Positions 8,274 to 18,067 of a stretch of 64,000 nt of DNA are shown here, in pieces. The DNA lies in NCBI RefSeq assembly GCF_016907715.1, contig NZ_JAFBCM010000001.1:4960001-5024000 (forward strand), read 5' to 3'. A program made the position numbers and the translations under genes. The notes beneath the pieces are model-generated. The model ran no database searches. It saw only the letters and a program-made list of their open reading frames with translations, and had not been told where the DNA came from. Source of the DNA: Tenggerimyces flavus (GTDB taxonomy: Bacteria > Actinomycetota > Actinomycetes > Propionibacteriales > Actinopolymorphaceae). The first letter of the stretch is position 1. Every line of letters begins with the position of its first letter.

Positions 8274-8885
8274 GTGACCGAGCAAGCTCAGGAAGCGGAC
8301 ACCACCGTCGAGAAGGTGTGGACCGTTCCCAACATTCTGAGCTTCCTTCGGCTCGCCGGCGTCCCACTGTTCCTCTGGCTCGTCCTCGGCCCCAAAGAGG
8401 ACGGATGGGCGTTCATCGTCCTCGGCATCGCCGGTCTCACCGACTATCTCGACGGCCAGATCGCCCGGCGGATGGGGCAGATCAGCACGCTGGGCAAGCT
8501 GCTCGACCCGTTCGCCGACCGGCTCTACATCCTCGCGGTCCTTGTCGGGTTGACGATCCGCGACATCATCCCGCTCTGGCTTGTCGTGATCATCCTCGCC
8601 CGCGACGCGATGATGCTGATCCAGATCCTCATCCTGCGCAGGTTCGGCTACGGCCCGCTGCCCGTGCACTTCCTCGGCAAGGCGGCCACGTTCGCCCTGC
8701 TGTACGCGTTCCCGCTGCTGCTCCTCGGCGACGGCGACGGCGTGCTGGCGCTGTTGGCGAACGTCTTCGGCTGGGCGTTCGCGATCTGGGGCACCGCGCT
8801 CTACTGGTGGGGCGGCATCCTCTACGGCGTCCAGACCCGCACGCTGCTCAGAGCACACGCGATAGACAGGGAAGTCACGCCATGA
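8274..8885 (+). CDS. CDP-alcohol phosphatidyltransferase family protein (PgsA-like)
   Basis: This 203-residue integral membrane enzyme has the complete CDP-alcohol phosphotransferase signature D-x2-DG-x2-AR-x8-G-x3-D-x3-D, seen as [12 protein letters not shown] followed by GKLLDPFAD (about residues 56-82). It transfers a phosphatidyl group from CDP-diacylglycerol to an alcohol; whether that is glycerol phosphate or inositol phosphate is unclear. GTG at 8274 follows an AGGGGATG ribosome-binding region. Its stop overlaps the start of the mannose-1-phosphate guanylyltransferase gene by 4 bp, as often seen in actinobacteria, suggesting coupling of phospholipid and mannose-glycolipid synthesis (inference). 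Confidence 0.85.
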   Translation: MTEQAQEADTTVEKVWTVPNILSFLRLAGVPLFLWLVLGPKEDGWAFIVLGIAGLTDYLDGQIARRMGQISTLGKLLDPFADRLYILAVLVGLTIRDIIPLWLVVIILARDAMMLIQILILRRFGYGPLPVHFLGKAATFALLYAFPLLLLGDGDGVLALLANVFGWAFAIWGTALYWWGGILYGVQTRTLLRAHAIDREVTP

Positions 8886-11380
8886 GGGCCGTCGTCATGG
8901 CTGGCGGAGAGGGTACGCGCCTTCGGCCGATGACGACGAGCATGCCGAAGCCGCTGTTGCCGGTCGTGAACAAGCCGATCATGGAGCACATCCTGCGGCT
9001 GCTCCGCAAGCACCGCCTCACCGAGACCGTCGTCACCGTGCACTTCCTCGGCTCGATGGTCCGCGCGTACTTCGGCGACGGCGAGGACCTCGGCATGCGC
9101 CTCACGTACGCCACCGAGGAGAAGCCCCTCGGCACCGCCGGCTCAGTCAAGAACGCCGCCGACGCGCTCAAGGACGACACGTTCCTGGTGATCTCCGGCG
9201 ACGCCCTCACCGACATCGACCTCACCGCGTTGATCGCGTACCACAAGAAGCAGGGCGCCCTCGCGACGCTGTGCCTGACAAGGGTGCCCGAGCCGCTCGA
9301 CTTCGGCATCACGATCCTCGACGACGACGGCCGCGTCGACCGGTTCCTGGAGAAGCCGACCTGGGGACAGGTGTTCTCCGACACGGTCAACACCGGCATC
9401 TACGTGATGGAGCCGGAGCTGCTGTCGTACGTCGAGGACGAGACCTCGGTCGACTGGTCCAGCGACGTGTTCCCCCAGCTGTTGAAGGAAGGCGCGCCGA
9501 TCTACGGGTACGTCGCGGACGGCTACTGGGAGGACGTCGGCAGTCACCGCAGCTACCTCAAGGCCAACCACGACGCGCTCGGCGGCGAAGTCGAGCTGGA
9601 GATCGACGGCTTCGAGGTCTCCAAGGGCGTGTGGATCGGCGAGGGCGCGGACGTATCGCCGGACGCCGAGCTGAAGGGCCCGCTGTACATCGGCGCGTAC
9701 GCCAAGGTCGAGGGCGGCACGGAGATCCGCGAGTTCACGACCGTCGGCGACAACGTCGTCGTCCGCGAGGGCGCGTTCCTGCACCGTTCGGTCATCCACG
9801 ACAACGCCTACATCGGCCCGCACACCAACCTGCGTGGCTGCGTGGTCGGCAAGAACACCGACGTGATGCGCGGCGCGCGGATCGACGACGGCGCGATCGT
9901 CGGGGACGACTGTGTGATCGAGGAGGAGGCCGTTCTCCATCCGGAGATCAAGGTCTATCCGAGCAAGACGATCGAAGCCGGCGCGGTCGTCAACACCAGC
10001 GTGATCTGGGAGTCGCGCGGGCAGCGCGCGCTGTTCGGGCCGCGCGGCGTGAGCGGGATCATCAACGTCGAGATCACGCCCGAGCTGGTCGTACGCCTGA
10101 CGAGCGCCTTCGCCACCACACTGCGGAAGGGTGCGACCGTCGTCACCGGACGCGACGGGTCCCGGGCGGCACGGGCCCTCAAGCGTGCCGCGATCGCGGC
10201 GTTCACGTCGTCCGCGATCGACGTGAACGACCTGGAGATGACCGCGACTCCGGTCGCCCGCCTGGAGACGACACGCAGCAATGCCGCCGGGGGGCTGTTG
10301 ATCCGGACCTCCGCAGGAAGGCCCGACTCGGTCGACCTGGTGTTCCTCGACGAACGCGGCGCCGACCTCTCCCAGGCCGACCAACGCAAGGTCGAACGGG
10401 TGCTGGGCCGGCAGGAGTTCCGGCGCGCGTTCCCCGGCGAGATCGGCGACCTGACGTTCCCCTCGCGAACGGTCGACACCTACACCCAGGACCTGCTCCG
10501 CAGCGCGGACATCACCGACGTCGCCGACGCCGACCTCAAGGTCGTCATCGACGCCGGGCGGGGAACGGTCGGCATGGTGCTCCCAACCCTGCTCGGCAAG
10601 CTGTCCGTCGACGCCTACCTGGTGAACACCGGGCTGGACGAGCGGACTCCGACGGAGACCTCCGAGCAGCGTTCGGCGGCCGTGTCCCTGCTGGGTGAGC
10701 TGGTGGCTTCCTCGCGGGCGGCGTTCGGCGTGCGGTTCGACCCGCTGGGCGAACGGATCTCGCTGGTCGACGAGAAGGGCTCGGTGATCGACGACGAACG
10801 CGCGCTGCTCGTGTTCGTCGACCTGGTCGCGGCCGAGGCGTCTGGCGGGCACGTGGCGTTGCCGGTGACGACGACGCGCGTCGCCGAGCGGGTCGCGGCG
10901 TACCACGGTGTGGAGATCCGCTGGACGACGACGGCCTCCGACGCGCTGGCGACGGCGGCGGGGGAGCCCGGGTTGTTGCTGGCGGGGGACGGTCGCGGGG
11001 GCTTCGTGGTGCCGGAGTTCTCCAGCGCCGTGGACGGCTTCGCGGCGTTCGTCCGCTTCGTCGGCCTGGTGGCTCGTACGCATCTCGCGCTGTCCGAGGT
11101 CGACGCCCGCATCCCGCGCGCCCACGTCGTACGCCTGACCGTCCCCACTCCGTGGGCCACGAAGGGCGCCGTGATGCGCTCGGCGCTCGAGGCCGCGGAG
11201 GGCCGCACGGTCGACACGACCGACGGCGTCCGCGTCGTCGAGGACGACGGCTCCTGGGCCCTCGTGCTGCCGGACCCGACCGAGGCGGTCACCCGAGTCT
11301 GGGCCGAGGCGGCGACCACCGAACGAGCCACCGCGCTCGCGCATCGCTGGGCGGACCTGGCGACGCGCGCCGGACGCTAG
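8882..11380 (+). CDS. mannose-1-phosphate guanylyltransferase fused to a phosphomannomutase-like domain
   Basis: A bifunctional-looking 832-residue protein. Residues 1-235 are a nucleotidyltransferase with the signature [19 protein letters not shown]. Residues about 250-370 are a left-handed beta-helix (hexapeptide repeats such as [20 protein letters not shown]). The rest resembles phosphoglucomutase/phosphomannomutase, but the usual catalytic TGHD-x-R-x-SS is replaced by [17 protein letters not shown], so mutase activity is doubtful. It probably supplies GDP-mannose for envelope glycans. The ATG at 8882 (MRAVVMAGG) gives the normal family N-terminus. Confidence 0.85.
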   Translation: MRAVVMAGGEGTRLRPMTTSMPKPLLPVVNKPIMEHILRLLRKHRLTETVVTVHFLGSMVRAYFGDGEDLGMRLTYATEEKPLGTAGSVKNAADALKDDTFLVISGDALTDIDLTALIAYHKKQGALATLCLTRVPEPLDFGITILDDDGRVDRFLEKPTWGQVFSDTVNTGIYVMEPELLSYVEDETSVDWSSDVFPQLLKEGAPIYGYVADGYWEDVGSHRSYLKANHDALGGEVELEIDGFEVSKGVWIGEGADVSPDAELKGPLYIGAYAKVEGGTEIREFTTVGDNVVVREGAFLHRSVIHDNAYIGPHTNLRGCVVGKNTDVMRGARIDDGAIVGDDCVIEEEAVLHPEIKVYPSKTIEAGAVVNTSVIWESRGQRALFGPRGVSGIINVEITPELVVRLTSAFATTLRKGATVVTGRDGSRAARALKRAAIAAFTSSAIDVNDLEMTATPVARLETTRSNAAGGLLIRTSAGRPDSVDLVFLDERGADLSQADQRKVERVLGRQEFRRAFPGEIGDLTFPSRTVDTYTQDLLRSADITDVADADLKVVIDAGRGTVGMVLPTLLGKLSVDAYLVNTGLDERTPTETSEQRSAAVSLLGELVASSRAAFGVRFDPLGERISLVDEKGSVIDDERALLVFVDLVAAEASGGHVALPVTTTRVAERVAAYHGVEIRWTTTASDALATAAGEPGLLLAGDGRGGFVVPEFSSAVDGFAAFVRFVGLVARTHLALSEVDARIPRAHVVRLTVPTPWATKGAVMRSALEAAEGRTVDTTDGVRVVEDDGSWALVLPDPTEAVTRVWAEAATTERATALAHRWADLATRAGR

Positions 11381-12375
11381 AGCAGACTCAGCGCCGCGAT
11401 CCGCTTCGACAACGGCGGATGGGTGTCGAACAGCCGCTCCTGCAGCGCGTTCAGCCGCTCCCCGAGCGTCGGCCGGACGCCGGGCGGAACGTCGGGCTCG
11501 TCGAGGCCCTGCGCCTGCCAGATCTCGAAGACGCGCCGCAGGTCGTGGCCGTACCCGAGCTCCGCCGCGGTGCCGTCCGCCCGCAGCTCGCCGAGCCGGT
11601 CGCACCAGCGCAGCAGCGCGAGCGGGACGACGACCATGACGATGAGCGGCGAGTACATCAGCACCATGAAGGCGGTGCAGAGCCACAGCAGCGGATGGAA
11701 GAACAGTGCCGCCAGGAATCCGAGCCGGGTGAACGCGAGCAGCCCGGTGAGGATCGCGGCGGTGACGACCGTCACGAGCCGGATGAACAGGACTGCCAAC
11801 CGGGCCAGGATCCGGCAGGGGAGCGAGTACCAGTACGCGAGCGCGGCAGCCCACACGTGGCCGCCGAGATGGTGCCCGAGCTCGTGCGCGAGGACGGCGG
11901 CGAGCTCGCGCGGCGGCAGCGCCTGCAGCGCGGCCCGCGTCACGAGGACGAGGTGACCGGCGACCGCAGCGGCGCTGACCTCGTCGCTCTCGGAGATCCA
12001 CAGCTGGTATCGCGTGCCGTCCACGCCGGCGGTTCGGGTGACCGAGTTCCACAGCGGTTGGAGCAGGTCGTGCTCCCGCGGCTGCGGACGCCGGGCGCGT
12101 CCGACCACTCTGGCGAGCAGAACCTCGACGGGTCGCTGGAAGATCAGCGCACCGGACGCGATCCACAGCACCAGGACGATCGCCGTACCGATGCCCGCGT
12201 GGCCGAGAAGTGCCTGGCCGGCGCTCTCCCCGATCGCGGCCATGAACCCGAGGCTGAGGATCACCAGCGGCAGCTGGAGCACGAGCGTGGCGAGCGCCGA
12301 GGGGTCGACGTGCCGTCGCATCCCTTGATCGTCACTGGGCGGCGGCTGCGTGTAGGGGGAGTCGTAGCCAGACAT
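11377..12375 (-). CDS. M48-family membrane metalloprotease (HtpX-like)
   Basis: A 332-residue membrane zinc protease. The zinc motif HELGHH is at about residue 165 and the third ligand lies in [13 protein letters not shown] at about 265. Hydrophobic helices flank the catalytic domain: two near the N-terminus ([28 protein letters not shown]) and three in the middle. The C-terminal THPPLSKRI is the usual M48 tail. The N-terminus is Gly/Pro/Gln-rich and cytoplasmic. Its 3' end overlaps the convergent guanylyltransferase gene by 4 bp. Family members are involved in membrane-protein quality control. Confidence 0.85.
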   Translation of the reverse strand: MSGYDSPYTQPPPSDDQGMRRHVDPSALATLVLQLPLVILSLGFMAAIGESAGQALLGHAGIGTAIVLVLWIASGALIFQRPVEVLLARVVGRARRPQPREHDLLQPLWNSVTRTAGVDGTRYQLWISESDEVSAAAVAGHLVLVTRAALQALPPRELAAVLAHELGHHLGGHVWAAALAYWYSLPCRILARLAVLFIRLVTVVTAAILTGLLAFTRLGFLAALFFHPLLWLCTAFMVLMYSPLIVMVVVPLALLRWCDRLGELRADGTAAELGYGHDLRRVFEIWQAQGLDEPDVPPGVRPTLGERLNALQERLFDTHPPLSKRIAALSLL

Positions 12376-12398
12376 CGTGCCTCGTTCCTCGTCGCCGT

Positions 12399-12419
12399 GC
12401 GGCCGAACCGTTCGGCCGC
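12399..12419. promoter_or_regulatory. 21-bp hyphenated palindrome upstream of the M48 protease
   Basis: GCGGCCGAAC-C-GTTCGGCCGC is a perfect 10-1-10 palindrome 23 bp upstream of the protease start, within the divergent promoter region shared with the secreted protein. A dimeric repressor site is likely (inference); no regulator gene is adjacent. Confidence 0.5.
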
Positions 12420-12455
12420 GACCACCGTGACGGCCCGGTCCGCGGCACCGCCCGG

Positions 12456-12523
12456 AACCGAGTCGAACCGAGTCGGCCGGCCGTCAGGCAGAATGAGCGC
12501 CGTTGACTCGGTTCGACTCGGTT
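12456..12523. promoter_or_regulatory. four-fold AACCGAGTC operator-like array
   Basis: Two perfectly complementary 19-bp arms face each other across 30 bp. Each arm holds two copies of AACCGAGTC at 10-bp spacing (12456-12474), repeated in inverse orientation at 12505-12523. Four sites on one helix face in a divergent intergenic region suggest cooperative binding by a dimeric regulator controlling one or both flanking genes. Confidence 0.55.
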
Positions 12524-12592
12524 GCTCCCCGACGGCCCGTCGGAGCGGCCAGGCTGCGGACCAGGAAGACGCGACGGAGGGATGCGAACACG

Positions 12593-13186
12593 ATGCGAGG
12601 AACGTGGAAGCGGATCGCGGCGGTCGTCGGTCTGGCGGTCGCCGTCCTGGTGCCGACGTCCGGCAGCGGCGCCCAGGCCGTGGTGCCGCCGGACCGGGAT
12701 CGGGCCCTGAGCCCGATCGCGGTGTTCCAGGAATGCGCGACGGCGCTGCGGATCGAGGGGCACTGGATCGCGAGCTGTGGTCAGGCGCGCGCTGGGGAGG
12801 GCCGCGTCGGCACGTACGACTCGGTCCCGGACCGGATCACCTGGGGGCCGTGGCGGACGCGGTTCACCCAGGCCATCCCGAACAGCGTGACCGCGACGGA
12901 CGGCACGAGCGGAAGGTTCATCGGCTTCCCCGTGGTGTCCAACGCGTTCGGTTGGGCAGTTGTCCACGGCACGCAGTACCAGCGGACCACGGACGCTCAG
13001 GGCCGGGTCTCCTATGTGGGTCGGCGCGGTGTGTACACGTACCTCACCAACCGGTTCGTCCCCGACGGATCCGGCTGGTACCCCACGGTCGCCTGTCCTC
13101 CGGCGGCGCCTTGCCCGGGATGGTGGTACGAGCCGATCCCCGAGCGTTCAAAAATCCCTAGCTCAGCGACGCCAACAGGTCGGTAA
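12593..13186 (+). CDS. secreted protein of unknown function
   Basis: A 197-residue protein with a Sec signal peptide (MRGTWKRIAAVVGLAVAVLV, cleavage near AQA-VV). The mature part has a few cysteines (ECATAL, ASCGQ, VACPPAAPCPG) that may form disulfides, and ends in a Pro/Trp-rich tail. I do not recognise the family. ATG at 12593 is chosen because it starts the signal peptide and follows GGAGG; an upstream in-frame TTG at 12503 falls inside the operator array. The 3' end overlaps the convergent NB-ARC gene by 29 bp. Confidence 0.65.
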   Translation: MRGTWKRIAAVVGLAVAVLVPTSGSGAQAVVPPDRDRALSPIAVFQECATALRIEGHWIASCGQARAGEGRVGTYDSVPDRITWGPWRTRFTQAIPNSVTATDGTSGRFIGFPVVSNAFGWAVVHGTQYQRTTDAQGRVSYVGRRGVYTYLTNRFVPDGSGWYPTVACPPAAPCPGWWYEPIPERSKIPSSATPTGR

Positions 13187-15539
13187 GCTCGCCCGCCGCG
13201 GGCACCCCGAGCTCGCTATAGATGCGCAGGGCCTCGGCGAGCTCAGGCCGCGCGGCGGCACCATCCTTGGCATGGAGCAGGCAGCGGCCGATCCCCTCAT
13301 GAGCCTTGGCCTGCTGCATCAGGTTGCCGTGCCGCGTTGCCAGAGCCAGTGCCTCGCGGTGGCGGCGCTGGGCCTCTTCGGGGCGGGAGAGCAGGCGGAG
13401 ATCGGTGGCGAGGTCGTTCAGCCCGTCGATCTCCTGGCCGCGGATGCCGGTCTCGCGGGCGATGGCGAGCGCCTGTCCGTGCAGGTCGAGCGCGAGCTCG
13501 TGGCGACCTTCGCTGCGCTCGACGTTGCCGAGGTTGCCGAGCGCGACGCCTTCGGCCACGCGATGCCCGAGCTCCCTGGCGACCCTGAGCTGATGCTGGC
13601 CGAACGCTCTCGCGTCGTCGTACTTGCCGATCAGCTGGAACAGGTGGCAGAGGTTGCCGCTCGCGATCGCCTCGTTGAGGCGGTTGCCGACCTCGCGATG
13701 GATCGATACGGCTTGCTCGAGGTGGTCGATCGCCTCGAGGGTGCGGCCGAGCTCGGCGTTGGTGATGCCGAGATTGCCGTGCGCCCTGCCCTCGCCGGCC
13801 CGGTCGCCGTTCTCGCGGTGGACGACGAGGGCCTGTTCGTAGAACCCGATGGCGTCGTCGTACCGGCCGAGCTGCGACGAGGTCGCGCCGAGGTTGACGA
13901 GGACGCGGCCGCGTTCGACGCCTGCGGCGACGGTCTCGGCCTGCGTGTGCAGCCGGAGGGCGTCGCGGTGGTGGGCGGCGTCGTCGAGGTACGCGAACAG
14001 GATGCTGGACAGATCCACGGCGTGTGCCCGCGACCGATCGGCGACGTCGACCAGGTTCGCGTACTCGGCGTCGAGCCAGGCACGGGCGGCCTCGCGGTCG
14101 GCGAACTCGGGCACCGGGAGCTCGATCGGCGACACTGACGGCCGCCGGGCGCGGTCGTGGGGTGAGTACGCGTCCATCGCCTTCGCCGCCGCGAACCGGT
14201 AGTAGTCCAGGAGCCGTCCGATCGCCGCTTCCCGAACGGGCGGCGGGTCGCCGCGTCGTGCCTCCTCGGCGGCGAACGCGCGCACCAGGTCGTGCAGCTG
14301 GTAGCGGCCGGACTCGAGCGGCTCGAGCATGCTGGCCGCGGCGAGGCTCTGGAGCTGTTCAGTCACCTCGGTGTGCGAGACGCCGGCCAACGCGGCGGCC
14401 GCGTAGCCGTCGAGATCGTGTCCCGGATGCAACGACACCAGCCGCAGCAGCCGGGCGACCGCGGCCGGGAACTGCCGGTACGACGAGCGGAACGCCAGCT
14501 CCACCCGGTCCTCGATCCGGCCCCGCTCCCGGTCGTCGACCAGCCAGTCGCGATGGTCGGCGAGGGTGACGTCGCCGTACTCGCGGATCCGGCCGGCGAT
14601 GAGCCGCAGCGCCAGGGGATTGCGCCCGGCAAGCTCGACGACGTCCGCGGCGACCTCCGGCGCCCGGTCGACCAATTCGGCGCCGATCTGGGACCGGAGC
14701 AGCTCCAGCGCGTCGGTCGCGGTGAGTGGCTCGAGCCGCAGTCGTACGGCGTCGGGAAGGTCGAGGTGGTGCCGGCTGGTGACCAGCACCACGCTGTGGG
14801 GAACGGTGGGGACCAGCGGTTCGACCTGGTCGGCGTGCCGGGCGTTGTCGAGGAGCACGACGACCGGCTGGTCGCCGAGTGCGGTGGCCAGCAGCGAGCG
14901 GCGCGTCTGCAACGACTGCCCGGCGAACCGGTGTGCGCTGATCCCCGCGGCGCGGAGGAACCCGTCCAACGCGGCCGCCGGGTCGGCCGGTGGGCTCGCG
15001 CTGTCGTACCCGCGCAGGTTCACCGCGAGCCGACGCGCCGGCCCCGATGCCCGCTCGACGAGCCGCGCGCAGTGTGCCGCGAGCGCGGTCTTGCCGGTGC
15101 CGGGCATGCCGTGGATCAGCACGACCGCGTTCCCGCTGGAGGCTGTCAGGACCTGCCGGATCTCCTCGTCTCGCCCGACGAAGTCGACGGCCGGGAACGT
15201 GGTGTCGACCCGGACGACCGACTGCTGTCCCGCGCCGGCTTCGATCGCCTCGCAGACCTGCCGCCACTCCACGCTGCGCAGCTTGTTGCCCAGCAGCACC
15301 TGGGCGATGTCGGCGACGAGGTCGGACTCGATCCGCGTACGGCCGTACTCGAAACAACGCCGGACGGTCTCGAAGCCGAGCGAGCCCCGACCGTTCTCCT
15401 GCCGGAGCTCGTCGACCAGTCGGTGGGTCTCACGGATCGACTTCTTGGCCTTGACGCGCAGTTCTCGGAGCCGGGCGACCAACTCGTCGTGGGTCCGTGC
15501 GCCGAGGGGGCTGGGGACCTGCCCGGATGCGGCTTCCAT
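13158..15539 (-). CDS. NB-ARC / tetratricopeptide-repeat signal-transduction ATPase
   Basis: A 793-residue regulator of STAND type. The N-terminus (residues 15-100) is a helical domain seen before NB-ARC modules in actinobacteria (HDELVARLRELRVKAKKSIR). The NB-ARC ATPase has Walker A GMPGTGKTAL at about 144-153 and Walker B VVVLLDNAR at about 225. From about residue 560 the protein is a run of TPRs (for example NLGATSSQLGRYDDAIGFYE). No DNA-binding winged helix of AfsR type is evident, so the effector is unknown. The ATG at 15539 begins the recognisable domain. Confidence 0.8.
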   Translation of the reverse strand: MEAASGQVPSPLGARTHDELVARLRELRVKAKKSIRETHRLVDELRQENGRGSLGFETVRRCFEYGRTRIESDLVADIAQVLLGNKLRSVEWRQVCEAIEAGAGQQSVVRVDTTFPAVDFVGRDEEIRQVLTASSGNAVVLIHGMPGTGKTALAAHCARLVERASGPARRLAVNLRGYDSASPPADPAAALDGFLRAAGISAHRFAGQSLQTRRSLLATALGDQPVVVLLDNARHADQVEPLVPTVPHSVVLVTSRHHLDLPDAVRLRLEPLTATDALELLRSQIGAELVDRAPEVAADVVELAGRNPLALRLIAGRIREYGDVTLADHRDWLVDDRERGRIEDRVELAFRSSYRQFPAAVARLLRLVSLHPGHDLDGYAAAALAGVSHTEVTEQLQSLAAASMLEPLESGRYQLHDLVRAFAAEEARRGDPPPVREAAIGRLLDYYRFAAAKAMDAYSPHDRARRPSVSPIELPVPEFADREAARAWLDAEYANLVDVADRSRAHAVDLSSILFAYLDDAAHHRDALRLHTQAETVAAGVERGRVLVNLGATSSQLGRYDDAIGFYEQALVVHRENGDRAGEGRAHGNLGITNAELGRTLEAIDHLEQAVSIHREVGNRLNEAIASGNLCHLFQLIGKYDDARAFGQHQLRVARELGHRVAEGVALGNLGNVERSEGRHELALDLHGQALAIARETGIRGQEIDGLNDLATDLRLLSRPEEAQRRHREALALATRHGNLMQQAKAHEGIGRCLLHAKDGAAARPELAEALRIYSELGVPAAGELTDLLASLS

Positions 15540-15565
15540 GACAGCACCACACCGTAGCGGAGTCG

Positions 15566-16258
15566 TCAGGCGTGAAGTGCCGTCCGGCGCAGCCAGATCA
15601 CGTCGCGGCCGAAGGAGAAGAGCTGGGCGGCCAGGGAGAAGGCGGTGATGGCGAGCATGACGGGCGTCGGAACGATGCCGGCCGCGGCCACCACCAGCAC
15701 GATGCCCTGCATGGCGCCGATCAGCTTGCGCAGCCGGTTCACCGGCAGCGGCGCGTTCAGCCAGGGCATCGCGTAGCCGGCGGCGAGGAACAGGTAGCGC
15801 ATCAGGCCGATCGCCAGCACCCATGGGCCGAGCGTGCCGGCCACGTAGACGGCCAGCACCAGCGCGAGGAACGAGTCGGCCTCGATGTCGAAGCGCGCGC
15901 CGAACGACGAGGCCGTCCCCGTACGCCGCGCCACCCGTCCGTCGACCGCGTCCAACGCCAGCGCCACCGCGGCCATGGAAACCAGCAGAGGTACGGACAC
16001 CGGTCCGGTGAACGACTCCACGATCAGGGCCGTCACGAGCCCGACGAGCAGCGTCCGCGCCTCGGTCACGTGGTCCGCTGGGCCGAGGGCCGCGCGCCCC
16101 GAACGGCGCAGCCCCACGATCAGCAGCCCGGCAACGACGACCGCGTACGTGGTCCCGGCGACACCCGCGACCACCCCGAGCCCCGCCGCCATCAGCGCGG
16201 CGAGCAGGGCGGTCTGGGTGGCAGCCCAGGCGACCGGACCGGTCCAGATTGACGTCAT
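15566..16258 (-). CDS. CDP-alcohol phosphatidyltransferase family membrane protein
   Basis: A 230-residue membrane protein with the CDP-alcohol phosphotransferase motif DAVDGRVARRTG followed by GARFDIEAD (about residues 101-127). Helices on both sides are Ala/Val/Leu-rich. The start at 16258 (MTSIWTG) follows GGGGG; a longer frame to 16330 adds 24 unlikely residues. It sits 26 bp downstream of the start of the NB-ARC gene on the same strand but is upstream in transcription. The acceptor alcohol is unknown. Confidence 0.8.
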   Translation of the reverse strand: MTSIWTGPVAWAATQTALLAALMAAGLGVVAGVAGTTYAVVVAGLLIVGLRRSGRAALGPADHVTEARTLLVGLVTALIVESFTGPVSVPLLVSMAAVALALDAVDGRVARRTGTASSFGARFDIEADSFLALVLAVYVAGTLGPWVLAIGLMRYLFLAAGYAMPWLNAPLPVNRLRKLIGAMQGIVLVVAAAGIVPTPVMLAITAFSLAAQLFSFGRDVIWLRRTALHA

Positions 16259-16373
16259 CCCCCAAGCTTGCCGGTCTTTCGGCCCGGGGACATCCGCTGT
16301 GGCACGACTCACCCTCAGGACACGCACCAACCCTCAGACCGGTTCGATCCCCGTCCGCCACCCGCCAGGGCCG

Positions 16374-16449
16374 GTGATCATGTACGTGATCGTGAAGCCG
16401 AACTGGTCGTATACGCCGGGTTTGCCTTCATGATCACGTACATGATCAC
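16374..16449. repeat. R2 long-hairpin element, copy b (most symmetric)
   Basis: A 24-bp stem (GTGATCATGTACGTGATC... with complement ...GATCACGTACATGATCAC) has only one G-T wobble and encloses the conserved loop with AACTGGTCGTATACGCCGGG. It stands alone, without R1 or R3, in the divergent region between a phosphatidyltransferase and a methyltransferase, 62 bp before the latter's start. Confidence 0.85.
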
Positions 16450-16511
16450 GGGGCAGGGCGGTATGGCCATGGGCACCGTGAGCTTCCGGGCCTCACTATG
16501 GTCTGGTGGTG

Positions 16512-17288
16512 ATGTCAGACGACGCACGGGCGGCGGCGGGTTCTCGCCCGGACAGTGCTGGGGATCCGAGTCAGGCGTGGCTGGAACTCGCTCCAGACTA
16601 CGAGCGGGCCCGAACCAAGGAGGACTCACTGGATCGGCTCGTCGAGTGGCCTGCGCAGCGAGAGCTGCTGGGTGATGTCACCGGACGGTCGGTGCTCGAT
16701 CTCGGTTGCAGCAACGGCGGCAAGCTCGCCGAGCTCGTTCACGACGGCGCGGTCGCGTCCGTGGGGGTCGACGTCAGTGCGAACTTCCTCGGTGACCCGC
16801 CAGCTGGCGTGGAGTTCATCCGAGGCGATCTCTCGGAGCTGGACGCGGTGCCCGGGCTTGCCGGACGCACGTTCGACCGGATCTTGTTTCTGCAATCCTT
16901 CGGCTACGCGAAGGATCCCGTCCGCACCCTGCAGGCAGCGCGCGCGATGCTGGCCGACGATGGGTTCATCTTGCTGACCAAGACACAACCGATCCGCTAC
17001 GCCGTCGAACAGGCCGAACAGAACGGAACCTCCTTGGGCGAGGAGTACTTCTCCACCGCCCCGTTCTCGTACGTCAGCGGCTGGAACGAGCAGATCACCC
17101 TCACCAAGCGTCCGTACACGATCTCCGACCTGATCAACGTGTTCAGTGCTGCGGGACTGTGGATCGAGACCGCGATCGAGCCCCAACTCTCCGAGGACGC
17201 CCGGTGCCGCTACCCGCACAAGCAGGAGTGGATGAACAAGTACCTCGGCATCCTGATCTTCAAGCTCCGGCCCCACCCCGGCCCCTAG
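16512..17288 (+). CDS. class I SAM-dependent methyltransferase
   Basis: A 258-residue protein with motif I VLDLGCSNGGKLAEL at about residue 62, acidic motif II VGVDVS, motif IV FDRILFLQSFGYAKDP, and post-IV LTKTQPIRYA. The fold resembles small-molecule methyltransferases; the acceptor is unknown. GTG-GTG-ATG codons run in frame from 16506; the ATG at 16512 is taken as the start. An R2 hairpin lies in the leader region and an R3/R2/R1 island follows the stop. Confidence 0.75.
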   Translation: MSDDARAAAGSRPDSAGDPSQAWLELAPDYERARTKEDSLDRLVEWPAQRELLGDVTGRSVLDLGCSNGGKLAELVHDGAVASVGVDVSANFLGDPPAGVEFIRGDLSELDAVPGLAGRTFDRILFLQSFGYAKDPVRTLQAARAMLADDGFILLTKTQPIRYAVEQAEQNGTSLGEEYFSTAPFSYVSGWNEQITLTKRPYTISDLINVFSAAGLWIETAIEPQLSEDARCRYPHKQEWMNKYLGILIFKLRPHPGP

Positions 17289-17371
17289 CCGCGGACACTC
17301 GAGAGCTCCATGCCCAGGGATCCGCGGCGTGACGAGCTCGAGCTGCGTCATTCTCGTCCGCCAGGGTTTTA

Positions 17372-17470
17372 GCCGGAGCCGCACGCGTCAAGGGCGCCAT
17401 GGGCGGCGCTTCGCGCGGGATGGCGTCGCTTCGCGATCGCAAGCGACCCCTTGACCCGTACGGCTCCGGC
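17372..17470. repeat. R3 core palindrome, copy b (covarying arms)
   Basis: Only the core of R3 is present. Outer arms are GCCGGAGCC / GGCTCCGGC instead of GGCCGGTCC / GGACCGGCC in the other copies. GTCAAGGG / CCCTTGAC is unchanged. Inner hairpin 1 is closed by CGCCAT / ATGGCG around GGGCGGCGCTTCGCGC, and inner hairpin 2 by GTCGCTT / AAGCGAC. Pairing is kept although the arm sequences differ. The rest of the gap 17289-17742 holds R2 and R1 and no gene. Confidence 0.8.
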
Positions 17471-17552
17471 CAACGGGCGGCGGGGACGAGAACGACGCCG
17501 CCCCTGGTCGACGCCCCCACCCCCTGAGCGCCGTCAGCTCTCCGCGCCCGCG

Positions 17553-17627
17553 GTGATCATGTACGTGATCATGAAGCCGAACTGGTCGTATACGCCGGGT
17601 TGCCTTCATGATCACGTTCATGATCAC
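17553..17627. repeat. R2 long-hairpin element, copy c
   Basis: Arms GTGATCATGTACGTGATCAT / ATGATCACGTTCATGATCAC show one mismatch in the stem. The central AACTGGTCGTATACGCCGGG is identical to copy b, while the 3' side of the loop is one T shorter. It lies between an R3 core and an R1 double hairpin, downstream of two converging genes. Confidence 0.85.
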
Positions 17628-17660
17628 GGGGCCGGCCACAGCGGACCCGGCTTCGGACCG

Positions 17661-17721
17661 TTTTGAATGAAGGGCACCTTCATTCAATAGGTTTGTATGA
17701 AGGTGCCCTTCATACAAACCT
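17661..17721. repeat. R1 double-hairpin copy with a perfect 15-bp second stem
   Basis: The first hairpin TTGAATGAAGG / CCTTCATTCAA has a GCA loop (17663-17687). The second is AGGTTTGTATGAAGG / CCTTCATACAAACCT with a TGC loop (17689-17721), a perfect 15-bp stem. It ends 21 bp from the stop of the small membrane protein gene on the opposite strand and might serve as a bidirectional terminator for the converging genes (inference; no T-tract). Confidence 0.85.
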
Positions 17722-17742
17722 GCACGGCGGCCACCCACCGAG

Positions 17743-17997
17743 CTAGGACGAGGTGGAGCTCAGCGCCTTCCGGCGGTTCCAGCCCCGAACGGCACACCAG
17801 GCGCCGCTGCCCAGCAACGCCGCGGCCGCGAGCCGCGTGCCTGCCCACATCAGGACCTCGTTGTCGGCATCGGCCGGCCGCAGTACGAAGACGATCACCA
17901 TCAGCGCGGCCACGCCGGCGGCCAACAAGACAGAGCCGACGGCGAGAAGCACCGACGGGTGGACCCGCGACTTCGCATCCCCGTTCATGCCGTCCAT
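17743..17997 (-). CDS. small two-helix membrane protein of unknown function
   Basis: An 84-residue protein with two predicted membrane helices (VLLAVGSVLLAAGVAALMV and WAGTRLAAAALLGSGAWCAV) joined by an acidic loop (RPADADNE), and a basic then Ser/Thr tail. I do not recognise a family. It is transcribed towards the R1-R3 island and away from the DUF881 operon. GC-rich third positions and the helix pattern support coding. Confidence 0.6.
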   Translation of the reverse strand: MDGMNGDAKSRVHPSVLLAVGSVLLAAGVAALMVIVFVLRPADADNEVLMWAGTRLAAAALLGSGAWCAVRGWNRRKALSSTSS

Positions 17998-18067
17998 GGT
18001 AGGTAATTCCCGACCTGCGACGACTAGTCCAAAGGTCTCGACCTCATGACACCAAAGTCATGAAACG

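Noticed and set aside
9143-12166. 1007-residue minus-strand frame
   Set aside because: Antisense of the guanylyltransferase and out of frame with the M48 protease; no domain.
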